From the NCBI RefSeq assembly GCF_004361695.1, contig NZ_SNVW01000003.1:351227-415226 (forward strand): DNA of 64,000 nt, written 5' to 3'. Positions within the stretch are counted from its first letter, which is position 1; every line of letters begins with the position of its first letter. This DNA comes from Curtobacterium flaccumfaciens (GTDB lineage: Bacteria; Actinomycetota; Actinomycetes; Actinomycetales; Microbacteriaceae). Below the pieces are notes generated by a model. That model did no database searches, was not told where the DNA came from, and worked only from the letters and a program-made list of their open reading frames with translations. The translations under genes were made by a program, and so were the position numbers. Below, in pieces: positions 8,725-19,129 of this stretch.

Positions 8725-9603
8725 TCAGCCGTCCAGCACTGCGTCGATCGCTCGGCGTGCAACCGCACGGAACGTGCGGTCGTCGGACAGGGACAGGGAC
8801 GACGCGATGGAGACGGCCCAGCCCCGCGCCCGCTCCCAGGTGTCGTCGTCGGCGGTGACGCGTGCGCGGAAGGTGCGCCGCGCCTCCCGGTCGAGCGTCA
8901 GCCAGGCGGTCGCGAGGTCGACGGCCGGGTCCCCGGCCGTCACGTCGCCGAAGTCGAGCACCGCCGCCAGGCGGGTCCCGCCGGACGCCGACTCCTCGAG
9001 GAGCACGTTGAACGGGTGCAGGTCGCCGTGCACCCATACGGGAGGCCCGGCGTACGCGGGCAGGGCGACCGCCGCCCGCCAGACTGCCGCCAGTTCTCGG
9101 GCCCGGGGCACGTCCTCGGTGTCGAGTCGCGTCAGGACGGCGTCGCTGCGCGTCGCGAGCGGGACCGCGCGGAACGGGTTGACCGGAGCGTCCTCGGGAG
9201 CGGGGACGTGCAGCAGGTCGACGAACGCGGCGAGCGCCTCCGCGACCTGCACGCCACCCGTCCGCGTGCCGGCCGGCGTGCCGGGCAGCCAGCGGACGAC
9301 GCTCCAGGACCACGGGTACCCCAGGGCCGGTCGTCCGGTCCGCACCGGATCCGGGACGGGGACGATCGCCGCGACCCGCTGCGCGATCTCCGGGAGCCAG
9401 CGCTGCTCGTGCTCGATGAGCGCCGCGGCGGCCGCGCGCCGGGGGAGCCGGACCGCGAGCAGGTCGCCGAGGCGAACGATGACGTTGTCCCAGCCGTCGG
9501 CGACGACCTCGAGCGGCAGGTCGGCGAGGTCCGGGTGCTGGTCGCGGAGCAGCGCACGGACGAGTGCGACGTCGACGTCGACCTCGGCAGCGGGGGTGGC
9601 CAT
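8725..9603 (-). CDS. Aminoglycoside phosphotransferase family kinase
   Basis: A 292-residue APH/choline-kinase-like small-molecule kinase. It has the nucleotide loop near VVADGWDNVIVRLG (about 36-49), the catalytic loop VWVHGDLHPFNVLLEE with Brenner-type HGDxxxxN, and the metal-binding LDFGDVTAGDPAVDLA. Length and motif order are normal and all catalytic residues are present. These motifs do not separate antibiotic resistance from metabolic kinases. The ATG at 9603 is preferred over a GTG two codons upstream. Monocistronic. Confidence 0.88.
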   Translation of the reverse strand: MATPAAEVDVDVALVRALLRDQHPDLADLPLEVVADGWDNVIVRLGDLLAVRLPRRAAAAALIEHEQRWLPEIAQRVAAIVPVPDPVRTGRPALGYPWSWSVVRWLPGTPAGTRTGGVQVAEALAAFVDLLHVPAPEDAPVNPFRAVPLATRSDAVLTRLDTEDVPRARELAAVWRAAVALPAYAGPPVWVHGDLHPFNVLLEESASGGTRLAAVLDFGDVTAGDPAVDLATAWLTLDREARRTFRARVTADDDTWERARGWAVSIASSLSLSDDRTFRAVARRAIDAVLDG

Positions 9604-9733
9604 CGGCACAGGCTAGTCCCCGCCGGCGGGGCAGACCGGAGCACCCGTGAACGGGGGCGGGAGTGCTCGCGACGCTCTTGGTATCCTCACAGGGAACGGT
9701 GACGTGGGTGTCCCTGGGGGGACCCGCGTCGCG

Positions 9734-10429
9734 TCAGTTCCCTGTCGGTCCGTCGTCGGCCGGCAGCAGGGAACCGGTCGGCAGCGGTGCGATGACGGCG
9801 ACGAGTCGGGGGATCTCCGGCCGCATCCGCTCCGTGACGATCGCGGCGAGCAGGACCGTCCACAGCTCGCGCAGCCGGTCGTACAGGTCGGCACGGTCGG
9901 CGAGCACGTCCGACACCGTCTGCACGCCCGTGTACGCCGGGATCACGACGCGCCCGACGAGGTCCGGCTCCCACGTGGGATCGACCTCGCCGGCGTCGAC
10001 GGCCCGACGCACGAGGTCGGTGACGACGGCGATCCAGTCCGTGTAGGGGTCCTGCCGGGCGACGTCGGTCGTGGCCGCCTCGGTCGAGAGCCGGATGCCG
10101 GCGCTGACCACCACCTCGTGGACCATCTGGGACGCGAGGCCCTGCGACATCCACATGAGCACCTCGAGCGGGGTCCGGCCCCGTGCGGCCGCTGCCTCGC
10201 CGTACTGCCGGGAGACCTCGTGCTGCCGGGCGATGACGGCCCCCGCGAGGTCGGCCTTCGACGTGAAGTGGAAGTAGAGCGCCCCCTTGGTCAGTCCCGC
10301 GCGCTCGGCGACGGCGTCCATCGAGGCCCCGGTGTACCCGCGTTCGTCGAACTCGCCCGCGGCCGCCTCGATGATCGCGGCGCGCGTGGCGACCGCCCGC
10401 TGCTGCCGCGTCCGACCGTCCTGCGCCAT
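9734..10429 (-). CDS. TetR regulator, ScbR/autoregulator-receptor-like
   Basis: A 231-residue TetR protein. Its helix-turn-helix (AVAERAGLTKGALYFHFTSK, about 28-47) and core layout match the ScbR family of gamma-butyrolactone-receptor-like regulators. Such proteins often repress their own and divergent promoters. Here the divergent gene is a four-helix membrane protein. The 67-bp gap holds CGGTG-CAT-CACCG (10449-10461) and repeated CACCGG words that could be operators. No butyrolactone synthase (AfsA-like) gene is in the window, so a signalling role is not supported. Confidence 0.85.
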   Translation of the reverse strand: MAQDGRTRQQRAVATRAAIIEAAAGEFDERGYTGASMDAVAERAGLTKGALYFHFTSKADLAGAVIARQHEVSRQYGEAAAARGRTPLEVLMWMSQGLASQMVHEVVVSAGIRLSTEAATTDVARQDPYTDWIAVVTDLVRRAVDAGEVDPTWEPDLVGRVVIPAYTGVQTVSDVLADRADLYDRLRELWTVLLAAIVTERMRPEIPRLVAVIAPLPTGSLLPADDGPTGN

Positions 10430-10496
10430 GATCTGACAAGCGTACCGGCGGTGCATCACCGGTTCTTCACCGGCAGCCTGTCGTACGGTTCCGGGC

Positions 10497-10922
10497 ATGG
10501 ACGGATGGCGGAACCCCGCGCGCTGGGCCCGGACGGGGCGGTGGCTGCTGCTGCCGATCGCCGTCCTCGACTGGGTGGCGCTGGCACCGCAGACGATCGT
10601 CGTGCTGGCGTTCCTCGTCGCCGTCGTCGGGCTCGCCGGCATCGCCGCGGCCCTGGTCGTCCACATGCTCGGTCGCTCCCGCGGGGCGATGGCTGGCCTC
10701 GGTGTGGTGCTGCTCCTCGGCGGACTCGCGGTGTTCGGCCTCGACCCGTTCCCGGGCTCGTTCCCGCTCATCGACCCGTGGTGGCCGGAGTCGATCACCC
10801 AGCCGCAGATCGTCGGCAGCGCCTACTGGCAGCTCCTCGGTCTCGGCGTCGAGCTCGCCGGCGTCGGCATGCTCGCCACCCTGCTCGTGGTCTCCCTCAC
10901 CACGAAGCCCACCCGCCGCTAG
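10497..10922 (+). CDS. Small integral membrane protein, four predicted helices
   Basis: A 141-residue hydrophobic protein with about four transmembrane segments (15-32, 34-57, 64-84, 108-133) and a Pro-rich extracellular-type loop FGLDPFPGSFPLIDPWW. I do not recognise a family. A -10 hexamer TACGGT lies 7 nt before the ATG, so the transcript is probably leaderless. Divergence from the ScbR-like TetR gene suggests it is that regulator's target. It ends 10 bp from the convergent AraC gene. Confidence 0.7.
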   Translation: MDGWRNPARWARTGRWLLLPIAVLDWVALAPQTIVVLAFLVAVVGLAGIAAALVVHMLGRSRGAMAGLGVVLLLGGLAVFGLDPFPGSFPLIDPWWPESITQPQIVGSAYWQLLGLGVELAGVGMLATLLVVSLTTKPTRR

Positions 10923-10932
10923 CAGACCGACG

Positions 10933-11871
10933 TCACGTTTCCGGGATGTCGGATCCGGACCGCCAATACCGGGTTTCGTGGTCCGGATCCGACATTCGCG
11001 CGAACGGATCCGCCCTCGCGACGCGCTCGAGCGACCGACGCATCGCACGGACCGAGCTGTACCCGGACGCGCGGGCAACGGCGTACTCGTCCTCACCGTC
11101 GAGCAACGCGCGGCGGACCGGCAGCGACCGCCACCACCGCTGGAACCCGTCGGGCGTCCGACCGGTGGCCGCCCGGAAGCGCCGCAAGAGCGTGCGGTCC
11201 GTCACGTTCGTGATCCGGGCCAGTTCCCCGACCGGCACCGGCTTCTCGGCGTGGACGATCCGCTCGAGCGCACGACTCAGGCTCCCGTCACGGAGGGCGG
11301 GTGGTGTCCACCCGTCGACGAGTGCCGTGACGACCACCCGGGCGAGAGCGTCTCGCTGGGGACCCGCTCGGTGCCCCGCAGCGAGGTCGTCGAGGAGCCG
11401 GTGCGCTTCGCGGACGACCATCGTCGTCGGTGTCCACTGGCTCGAGTTGAGCGCCGAGGGCAGCGCCAGCACCTCGGGTTCGAGGGCTCCGAACGCAGCG
11501 GTTCCGTAGAACACCCCGGAGTCCGCGAAGGAGTCGGGGTCGTCGGACGCCCCGAGGAGCCCCGTCTCCCGCAGGAGTTCCACGAACGACTCGTCGACCC
11601 TCGGTGGTCCCGAGCCGTCGGGGCCCGCCTGGATGGTGACCCCGCCGTCGGACCTGATGAGCGCGGCGTCACCCGGCTCCAGGTACTCGACGACGGATCC
11701 GGACCAGAGGCGGAGCGGTCGGGCCTTCGTCGAGACCCAGACGAACCGATCCGCCTCGCACGGCATCGCGAGGGTCCAGTCGGAGTGCGCGTCGGCCGGG
11801 ACCGCGCCGTCGAACCGTACCGCGAGCCCGACGAGGTCGACCATCGTCCGGTACACATCGTGTGCTTGCAC
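10933..11871 (-). CDS. AraC family transcriptional regulator with cupin-like sensor
   Basis: A 312-residue regulator. Residues 1-200 form an AraC-binding cupin-like domain (AVPADAHSDWTLAMPCEADRF onward), and residues 210-295 carry two helix-turn-helices (PVGELARITNVTDRTLLRRF and EYAVARASGYSSVRAMRRSL). This resembles the AraC_binding_2/Cupin_6 subgroup. The GTG start at 11871 has CATGAT 6 nt upstream, suggesting a leaderless transcript. The last 20 codons overlap a perfect 16-bp-arm inverted repeat. Neither neighbour is an obvious target. Confidence 0.85.
   Translation of the reverse strand: MQAHDVYRTMVDLVGLAVRFDGAVPADAHSDWTLAMPCEADRFVWVSTKARPLRLWSGSVVEYLEPGDAALIRSDGGVTIQAGPDGSGPPRVDESFVELLRETGLLGASDDPDSFADSGVFYGTAAFGALEPEVLALPSALNSSQWTPTTMVVREAHRLLDDLAAGHRAGPQRDALARVVVTALVDGWTPPALRDGSLSRALERIVHAEKPVPVGELARITNVTDRTLLRRFRAATGRTPDGFQRWWRSLPVRRALLDGEDEYAVARASGYSSVRAMRRSLERVARADPFARMSDPDHETRYWRSGSDIPET
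10946..10995. terminator. 16-bp-arm palindrome at convergent gene ends
   Basis: ATGTCGGATCCGGACC (10946-10961) pairs perfectly with its complement at 10980-10995 around an 18-nt loop. It lies inside the last codons of the AraC gene and 24 bp after the membrane-protein stop. A bidirectional terminator is the simplest reading. Confidence 0.6.
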
Positions 11872-11936
11872 GCCAGGATCATGCCGGACCGGGAGGACTC
11901 CCGCGGGTCAGGCTCCCACCGCTGTGGACAAGCCGG

Positions 11937-13067
11937 TCAGCGGCGGGTGAGGACCAGGAGCGTGCCGTGGGTGGCGGACCCGCGGACGCGTTCGACGAGC
12001 TCGGCGCCGTCGGTGGTCGTCCGGGCGAGCTCCACGAGTGCGTCGAGGTCGCCGAGACCCGAGAGCACGCCGTCGGTGCACAGCACGATGCGGTCGCCGG
12101 AGGCGAGCTCGAGGGAGCCCGGGGTCCGCGGGGTGGTGGACGGCTGGAGCCCGACCGGCAGGTCGAGCGAGCGCAGCGGCACCGCGCTGCCGTCCGCCCG
12201 CACGAGCACCGCGAGACCGTGGCCCGCATCCCCGTACTCGACGTGCCCGCTCGTCGGGTCGAGGCGCAGGTGGAAGAGCGACCCCACGGTGTCCGCAACC
12301 GACAGGTCGGCGGCGACCTGCGCCTCCAGGCCCGGGAAGGCGCCCTCCATCGGGACGTCGGTGCGGGCGATGACCGCGGCCCGGACCGACGCGGCGAGGA
12401 GCGCGGACGCGCTCCCGGCGGACGGGACGGCGCCGACGGTGAGGTGGAGTCGGCCGTCCTGGGCGAGCCGCCAGTCGGCGACGTCCCCGACGTCGGCACT
12501 CGGCAACGACAGCACGTGGAGGTCGTGGCCCGGCACCGTGACCGGCTCGGGGACGAGACCGTCGACGACGCGGCGGACGCGGTCGTCCTCGATCGAGTGG
12601 CCGAGCTCGCGCTCCGCCCAGCGGGCGAGGTCACGGAGCAGGTCGAGGTCCTCCGCCGTCAGGTTCCGCGGCTGCGCGTCCATGATGCAGAGCGTCCCGA
12701 CGCGGGTGCCGTCGAGCATCGACAGCGGGGCTCCCGCGTAGAACCGGATGCCCTGCTCGGTGACCGCGGCGAGGTTCGCGAAGCGGGGGTCGAGCGTCGC
12801 GTCGGGCACCACCATCGGTTCGTCCGTGAGCACCGTCGTCGAGCAGAAGACCTGCTCGGCCGGGGCGCTCCCGCCCTGCCGCCAGCCCTGCGTCGACTGC
12901 GCCGTCACCAGGCCGTCGTGCACGAGGTTGAGGAAGGTCAGCGGGACGCCGAAGGCCTCCTGGGTCATCCGGGTGATGCGGTCGAAGCGCTCCTCGGGTC
13001 CGCTGCCGAGGACGCCGAGCGCCTCGACGACGGCCGAGCGGTGCGCTGCGGGGTCGAGCTCTGTCAC
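11937..13067 (-). CDS. GAF domain protein with degenerate SpoIIE/PP2C-type phosphatase domain
   Basis: A 376-residue protein. A GAF sensor fills about residues 15-160 (FDRITRMTQEAFGVPLTFLN..., LCIMDAQPRNLTAEDLDLL), and a RsbU/SpoIIE-type phosphatase domain fills about 180-376. Some hallmarks remain (VLCTDGVLSGLGD near 330). The first metal-binding motif, usually GGDWYD, is replaced by DVGDVADW, and the usual GDVxGHG reads GAVPSAGSA, without the Asp. It may therefore be catalytically weak or a pseudophosphatase. GTG start, overlapping the ThuA-domain gene stop (13064-13067), so the two are coupled. Confidence 0.8.
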   Translation of the reverse strand: MTELDPAAHRSAVVEALGVLGSGPEERFDRITRMTQEAFGVPLTFLNLVHDGLVTAQSTQGWRQGGSAPAEQVFCSTTVLTDEPMVVPDATLDPRFANLAAVTEQGIRFYAGAPLSMLDGTRVGTLCIMDAQPRNLTAEDLDLLRDLARWAERELGHSIEDDRVRRVVDGLVPEPVTVPGHDLHVLSLPSADVGDVADWRLAQDGRLHLTVGAVPSAGSASALLAASVRAAVIARTDVPMEGAFPGLEAQVAADLSVADTVGSLFHLRLDPTSGHVEYGDAGHGLAVLVRADGSAVPLRSLDLPVGLQPSTTPRTPGSLELASGDRIVLCTDGVLSGLGDLDALVELARTTTDGAELVERVRGSATHGTLLVLTRR

Positions 13068-13840
13068 CGGTCCTGTCTACCCGCCGCATCGCCGAGGAAC
13101 CAGTCCCGCGGGTGGGGGTCGGCCGTCAGCTCGCGTCGTTCGGACACCGGGGCCGCCCACTGCGCCGCGTTCGACAGCACCCGCTGGATGTCCGGGTGGT
13201 GGTACACGGGGTACTCCTGGTCGCCGGGCGAGAAGTAGAAGACCCGGCCGAGCCCGCGTCGGTAGGCGACGCCGGAGCGGAACACCTCGCCGCCGGCGAA
13301 CGTCGACAGGAAGACCTCTTCGTCGGGGCGCGGGATGTCGAAGTACTCGCCGTACATCTCCTGGCGCTCGATGACGATCGGGTGCGGCACACCGGCGGCG
13401 ATCGGGTGCTCGGGGGCGACCGTCCAGACGAGTTCGCGCTCGCCGTCGTTCCGCCACTTCAGCGAGCACGTGGTGCCCATCAGGCGCGTGAACGGCTTCG
13501 AGTAGTGCCCCGAGTGGAGCACCACGAGGCCCATGCCGGCGTGCACGGCGTCCACCACGCGGGTGACGACCTCGTCGGAGACCTCGTCGTGGGCGGCGTG
13601 CCCCCACCAGAACAGGACGTCGGTGGCGGCGAGGCGCTCGGCGGTGAGGCCGTGCTCGGGCTCCTGCAGCGTGGCGGTGGAGACCTCGGCGGTCGGCTGG
13701 AGCTCGCGGAGCGCGGCGGCGATCACGGTGTGCATGCCGTCGGGGTAGTGCTCGACGACGGTCGCGTCACCGCGGGTCTCGTGCACGTTCTCGTTCCAGA
13801 CGACGATGTTCAGGGGACGGTTCTCGGTCGGCGTCGACAT
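13064..13840 (-). CDS. ThuA domain-containing protein
   Basis: A 258-residue protein with the class I glutamine-amidotransferase-like ThuA fold. Recognisable parts are NIVVWNENVHE at the start, VLFWWGHAAHDEV, GLVVLHSGHYSKPF and RVFYFSPGDQEYPVYHHPDI near the end. ThuA-type proteins are linked to trehalose and other sugar utilisation, but their reaction is poorly defined. A -10 TAGCGT lies 7 nt before the ATG, indicating a leaderless transcript. It is the first gene of a two-gene operon with the GAF/phosphatase-like gene. Confidence 0.85.
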   Translation of the reverse strand: MSTPTENRPLNIVVWNENVHETRGDATVVEHYPDGMHTVIAAALRELQPTAEVSTATLQEPEHGLTAERLAATDVLFWWGHAAHDEVSDEVVTRVVDAVHAGMGLVVLHSGHYSKPFTRLMGTTCSLKWRNDGERELVWTVAPEHPIAAGVPHPIVIERQEMYGEYFDIPRPDEEVFLSTFAGGEVFRSGVAYRRGLGRVFYFSPGDQEYPVYHHPDIQRVLSNAAQWAAPVSERRELTADPHPRDWFLGDAAGRQDR

Positions 13841-13891
13841 GCCCTCGACGCTACCGGGTGTTTCCCCGGAGCGGTCCGCCACCATGTCGAC

Positions 13892-14353
13892 ATGACGCCA
13901 CGCTCCCTGTTCCGCGCCGCCGCGATCGCCGAACTCGTGACCTGGACCCTGCTCATCGCGGGGATGGTCCTGAAGTACGGCGTCGGCGCCGGGGACTGGG
14001 GCGTCCGGATCGGCGGCGGCGTGCACGGGTTCGTGTTCCTCGCGTACCTGGTGGTGACGACCGTCGTCGCGGTGAACCAGCGGTGGTCGTTCGGTGCGCT
14101 CGCGCTCGGCTGGGCGAGTGCTGTGGTGCCCTACGCGACGGTGCCGTTCGAGGTCGCGGTCGCTCGACGCGGCATGCTCGACGGGCTCTGGCGCCGCTCG
14201 CCCGACATCGGCGCCCGGACGGGCTTGTGGGACGGCCTGCTCTTCTTCGTGGTGCGCCGGCCGGCGGTGTCCGCCGGCATCGGCGTCGTGGCCGTCGCCC
14301 TCGTCTTCGGCGCGTTGCTCGTGATCGGTCCGCCCGTCCCGTCCCGCTCCTGA
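13892..14353 (+). CDS. DUF3817 family membrane protein
   Basis: A 153-residue protein with three to four membrane helices: LFRAAAIAELVTWTLLIAGMVLKY (6-29), HGFVFLAYLVVTTVVAVNQRW (42-62), a third near 70-88, and a C-terminal helix (120-147). The LFRAAAIAELVTW opening and the GxxHGxxFLAY motif are typical of DUF3817 integral membrane proteins, whose role is unknown. The ATG at 13892 is the second ATG within 8 bp and the only one in frame. Confidence 0.8.
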   Translation: MTPRSLFRAAAIAELVTWTLLIAGMVLKYGVGAGDWGVRIGGGVHGFVFLAYLVVTTVVAVNQRWSFGALALGWASAVVPYATVPFEVAVARRGMLDGLWRRSPDIGARTGLWDGLLFFVVRRPAVSAGIGVVAVALVFGALLVIGPPVPSRS

Positions 14354-14365
14354 GACGGACGCGGA

Positions 14366-14413
14366 GACGGACTGGAGGCGCGGTGCCAGCTGGCACCGCG
14401 CCTCCAGTCCGTC
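14366..14413. terminator. Perfect 48-bp palindromic terminator (GGAGGCGCGG type)
   Basis: Two 24-bp arms, centre at 14389/14390, no spacer, with core GGAGGCGCGGTGCCAG. It lies between convergent genes and probably ends transcription from both sides. It is one of about nine related copies in the window. Confidence 0.8.
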
Positions 14414-14427
14414 ACTGGTCCGGCTGG

Positions 14428-16638
<2,211 letters not shown>

Positions 16639-16698
16639 GCTGGCGGGTACTCCCTTGTTCGACCGTCGGTACGTCCACGGTACTCGTGGCGCAGGATG

Positions 16699-16712
16699 TC
16701 TCGACATCAAGA
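16699..16712. promoter_or_regulatory. Near-palindrome TCTCGACATCAAGA upstream of icd
   Basis: TCTCGACATCAAGA reads TCTTGATGTCGAGA on the icd strand. The half-sites TCTTGA and TCGAGA match the inverted symmetry at 5 of 6 positions. It sits about 60 bp upstream of the icd start, where an operator would be expected. I cannot name the regulator. Confidence 0.4.
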
Positions 16713-16752
16713 TACATCGCCCGGGTGAGCGCCCAGGTGCCACCCTGGACCC

Positions 16753-18444
16753 GTGACCGAACTCCTCGTCGTCGGCGTCGTCGCCGTCATCGCCATCGCG
16801 GGTGCCGCCGTGCTCGGCCCACGCATCGGCGTCGCGGCCCCGCTCGTGCTCGTCGTCCTCGGGATCGTCGCGAGCCTGCTGCCGTTCATCCCGGACGCCG
16901 AGATCGATCCGGAGTGGATCCTCGCCGGGGTGCTCCCGCCGCTGCTCTACTCGTCGGCGGTGTCGATGCCGTCGATGAACTTCCGGCGGGAGTTCGGCGC
17001 GATCAGCGGCCTGTCGGTGCTGCTCGTCATCGCGTCGAGCCTGGTCCTCGGGCTGTTCTTCGCGTGGGTCATCCCCGGCCTCGGGTTCTGGTGGGGGATC
17101 GCGCTCGGAGCGATCGTCAGCCCGACCGACGCCGTCGCGACCTCGATCGTGAAGCAGACCTCGGTGTCCCGCCGTGCGATCTCGATCCTCGACGGGGAGT
17201 CCCTGCTCAACGACGCCACCGCGCTCGTGCTGCTGCGGACCGCGATCGTCGCCGCCGCCGCGTCGTTCTCGTTCTGGGGCGCCCTCGGCGACTTCGCGAA
17301 GGCCGTGGCCATCGCCGTGGTGATCGGCTGGTTCGTCGGCTGGGTGAACGTGCTCGTCCGCGCCCGGGTGCCGAGTGCGGCGGTGAACACGGCACTCTCG
17401 TTCGCGGTGCCGTTCATCGCGGCCGTCCCCACCGAGCACCTCGGCGGGTCGGGGCTGGTCGCGGCCGTCGTCGCCGGGCTGTTCACGGGCATCGTCGGCC
17501 CGCGGAAGCTGCCGCCCGGACACCGGCTGTCGGACGCGCAGAACTGGCAGACGATCGAGCTCGTGCTCGAGGGCGCCGTCTTCCTGACGATGGGGCTGGA
17601 GCTGTCGGCGATCCTCAGCGACGTGCAGGAGGACCACACGGGCATCGGCCCCGCACTCCTCATCGCGGTCGTCGCCCTCGTGCTCACGGTGCTCGTGCGC
17701 GCGGCATACGTCGTGCCGCTCCTCCTCGCCCTGTCCGCGAGCGCCAAGCGCGGCGAACGGATGCAGGCGCGGTTCGAGGAGATGCACGCGAGCGACCGCG
17801 ACGCCATGAGCGACGTCATCCGCGAACACCGCCCGGGCAACCGCGAACCGTCCGAACGGGAACTCGACCGGTTCGCCGTGCGGGTGCGACGGACCCTGGC
17901 CGACATCGCGTACTACACGAAGGCCCCGCTCGGCTGGCGCGAGGGCACCACCGTGATCTGGGCGGGGATGCGGGGCGCGGTCACCGTCGCCGCCGCGCAG
18001 ACCCTGCCGGACGACACCCCGCAGAAGTCGCTCCTGGTGTTCATCGCGTTCGCGGTCGCCCTGCTGTCGCTCGTCGTCCAGGGCAGCACGATCGGGCCGC
18101 TCGTCCGGCGGATCGCCGCGCCGGCGCCGGACACCGCGGCGAAGGACGTCGAGGAACGGCGGCGACTGCTCGAACTCATGCGGAGCGCAGCCGAGCAGGT
18201 GCCGGGGACGGGCGAGGAGGGTCCCCGGACGCAGGAGGAGCTGCAGGCCGCCGACCCCGCCGAGCTGCGGGCGTGGATGGGGCGCGAGAAGGCCAGACGG
18301 ACGGCGGTGCTCGAGGCGCAGCGCTCCGCGATCCTCGACGCCCGCGACGACGGGTCGTTCGACGCCGAGGTGCTCGAGTCGATGCTGCGGAACCTCGACG
18401 CCGAGCAGATCGCGCTCGAGCTCCGGGGTGCGCCCGTCCGCTGA
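16753..18444 (+). CDS. Na+/H+ antiporter, CPA1 (NhaP-like) family
   Basis: A 563-residue cation/proton antiporter with about 12 membrane helices in residues 1-430 and a cytoplasmic tail. Family signatures are [15 protein letters not shown] (helix 5 ion site) and [17 protein letters not shown], the ND motif of CPA1 exchangers. An internal cytoplasmic insert (about 335-395, [20 protein letters not shown]) separates late helices. The tail is Glu/Arg-rich. It probably exports Na+ or K+ in exchange for H+ in pH and salt homeostasis. GTG start. Confidence 0.92.
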   Translation: MTELLVVGVVAVIAIAGAAVLGPRIGVAAPLVLVVLGIVASLLPFIPDAEIDPEWILAGVLPPLLYSSAVSMPSMNFRREFGAISGLSVLLVIASSLVLGLFFAWVIPGLGFWWGIALGAIVSPTDAVATSIVKQTSVSRRAISILDGESLLNDATALVLLRTAIVAAAASFSFWGALGDFAKAVAIAVVIGWFVGWVNVLVRARVPSAAVNTALSFAVPFIAAVPTEHLGGSGLVAAVVAGLFTGIVGPRKLPPGHRLSDAQNWQTIELVLEGAVFLTMGLELSAILSDVQEDHTGIGPALLIAVVALVLTVLVRAAYVVPLLLALSASAKRGERMQARFEEMHASDRDAMSDVIREHRPGNREPSERELDRFAVRVRRTLADIAYYTKAPLGWREGTTVIWAGMRGAVTVAAAQTLPDDTPQKSLLVFIAFAVALLSLVVQGSTIGPLVRRIAAPAPDTAAKDVEERRRLLELMRSAAEQVPGTGEEGPRTQEELQAADPAELRAWMGREKARRTAVLEAQRSAILDARDDGSFDAEVLESMLRNLDAEQIALELRGAPVR

Positions 18445-18471
18445 CCGAGGTCAGTGCCGGTCGAAATCCCT

Positions 18472-18966
18472 TCAGTGCCCGATCGACACCCGGAACACCC
18501 GCACACCAGCGGCCCGCAGCCCGGTGACGCCGAGCCGCATCCGGAAGTTCCGGAACGGTCGCCCGAAGCCCGACGTGTGCGAGGCGACGCCGATCTGGTG
18601 CAGCACCTCGGAGGTCAGCGTCCGCTCGACCTTCGGCGCGAGCCGGGTCAGTCCGGACACCGTCACCACGATCTGCACGGCGTTCGGGGCGAGCAGCGGC
18701 TCGATCGTCTCCGCGGTCTCCTGCGCCCGGTGGAAGGCCGGGTCGTCCCCGGGTCGGCGGATCGCGATCACGGCGAGTTCGGCGTGGCCGGTCTCGCCGG
18801 GTTCCGGCAGGTCGTCGTCGCCCACCACCCGCATCCGCGAGGCGTCCACACCCGCCCGCACGGCCGCTGCGCGGAGCACCGGCAGGAGGTCACGGGTGCC
18901 CGCGAGCACCACGTCGGCGACCCGCAGGTCGATGGGTTCGTGCCGGTCACGCGGCGCTCGGGCCAT
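18472..18966 (-). CDS. Conserved hypothetical protein
   Basis: A 164-residue soluble protein that I do not recognise. It has a predicted alpha/beta pattern (DLRVADVVLAGTRDLLPVLR, ELAVIAIRRPGDD, AVQIVVTVSGLTRLAP). The ATG at 18966 has GAAAGGA upstream at a suitable distance, which supports a real gene. It is convergent with the antiporter (27 bp apart) and divergent from the LytM peptidase. Confidence 0.6.
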   Translation of the reverse strand: MARAPRDRHEPIDLRVADVVLAGTRDLLPVLRAAAVRAGVDASRMRVVGDDDLPEPGETGHAELAVIAIRRPGDDPAFHRAQETAETIEPLLAPNAVQIVVTVSGLTRLAPKVERTLTSEVLHQIGVASHTSGFGRPFRNFRMRLGVTGLRAAGVRVFRVSIGH

Positions 18967-19065
18967 GCTCAGGGTCCTTTCGGCTCGCTCATCGCGGACA
19001 CTACCGACGGTCGGTAGCGGACGGGCGGGACCGGCCGGACCGGTCAGGACCCTCCCAGCGGTTCG

Positions 19066-19082
19066 GTAACGAGAAGATCACG
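19066..19082 (+). promoter_or_regulatory. Direct repeat GTAACG-N5-ATCACG upstream of LytM gene
   Basis: Two related hexamers with an 11-bp period, 48-64 bp upstream of the peptidase start. The spacing and sequence resemble MtrA-type response-regulator boxes known at actinobacterial cell-wall genes. Assignment to MtrA is inference. Confidence 0.35.
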
Positions 19083-19129
19083 AAAGGACCTGTACAAAGC
19101 GACAGAGTCGTGCAGAATGGTGGGCGGCC

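Noticed and set aside
8725..9603. Dedicated antibiotic resistance gene
   Set aside because: APH-fold motifs are shared with many metabolic kinases. Sequence alone does not support resistance.
9734..10922. Gamma-butyrolactone biosynthetic cluster
   Set aside because: Only a receptor-like TetR is present. No synthase, polyketide or NRPS genes are in the window.
16639..17829. Minus-strand extension of icd to over 1,100 codons
   Set aside because: The region upstream of 16638 lies opposite the antiporter gene and has low-complexity His/Arg/Asp composition. The real start is [14 protein letters not shown] with normal family length.
19020..19129. c-di-AMP riboswitch ahead of the LytM peptidase
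   Set aside because: The leader is too short and lacks the conserved core of that riboswitch. The GTAACG repeats fit a protein site better.
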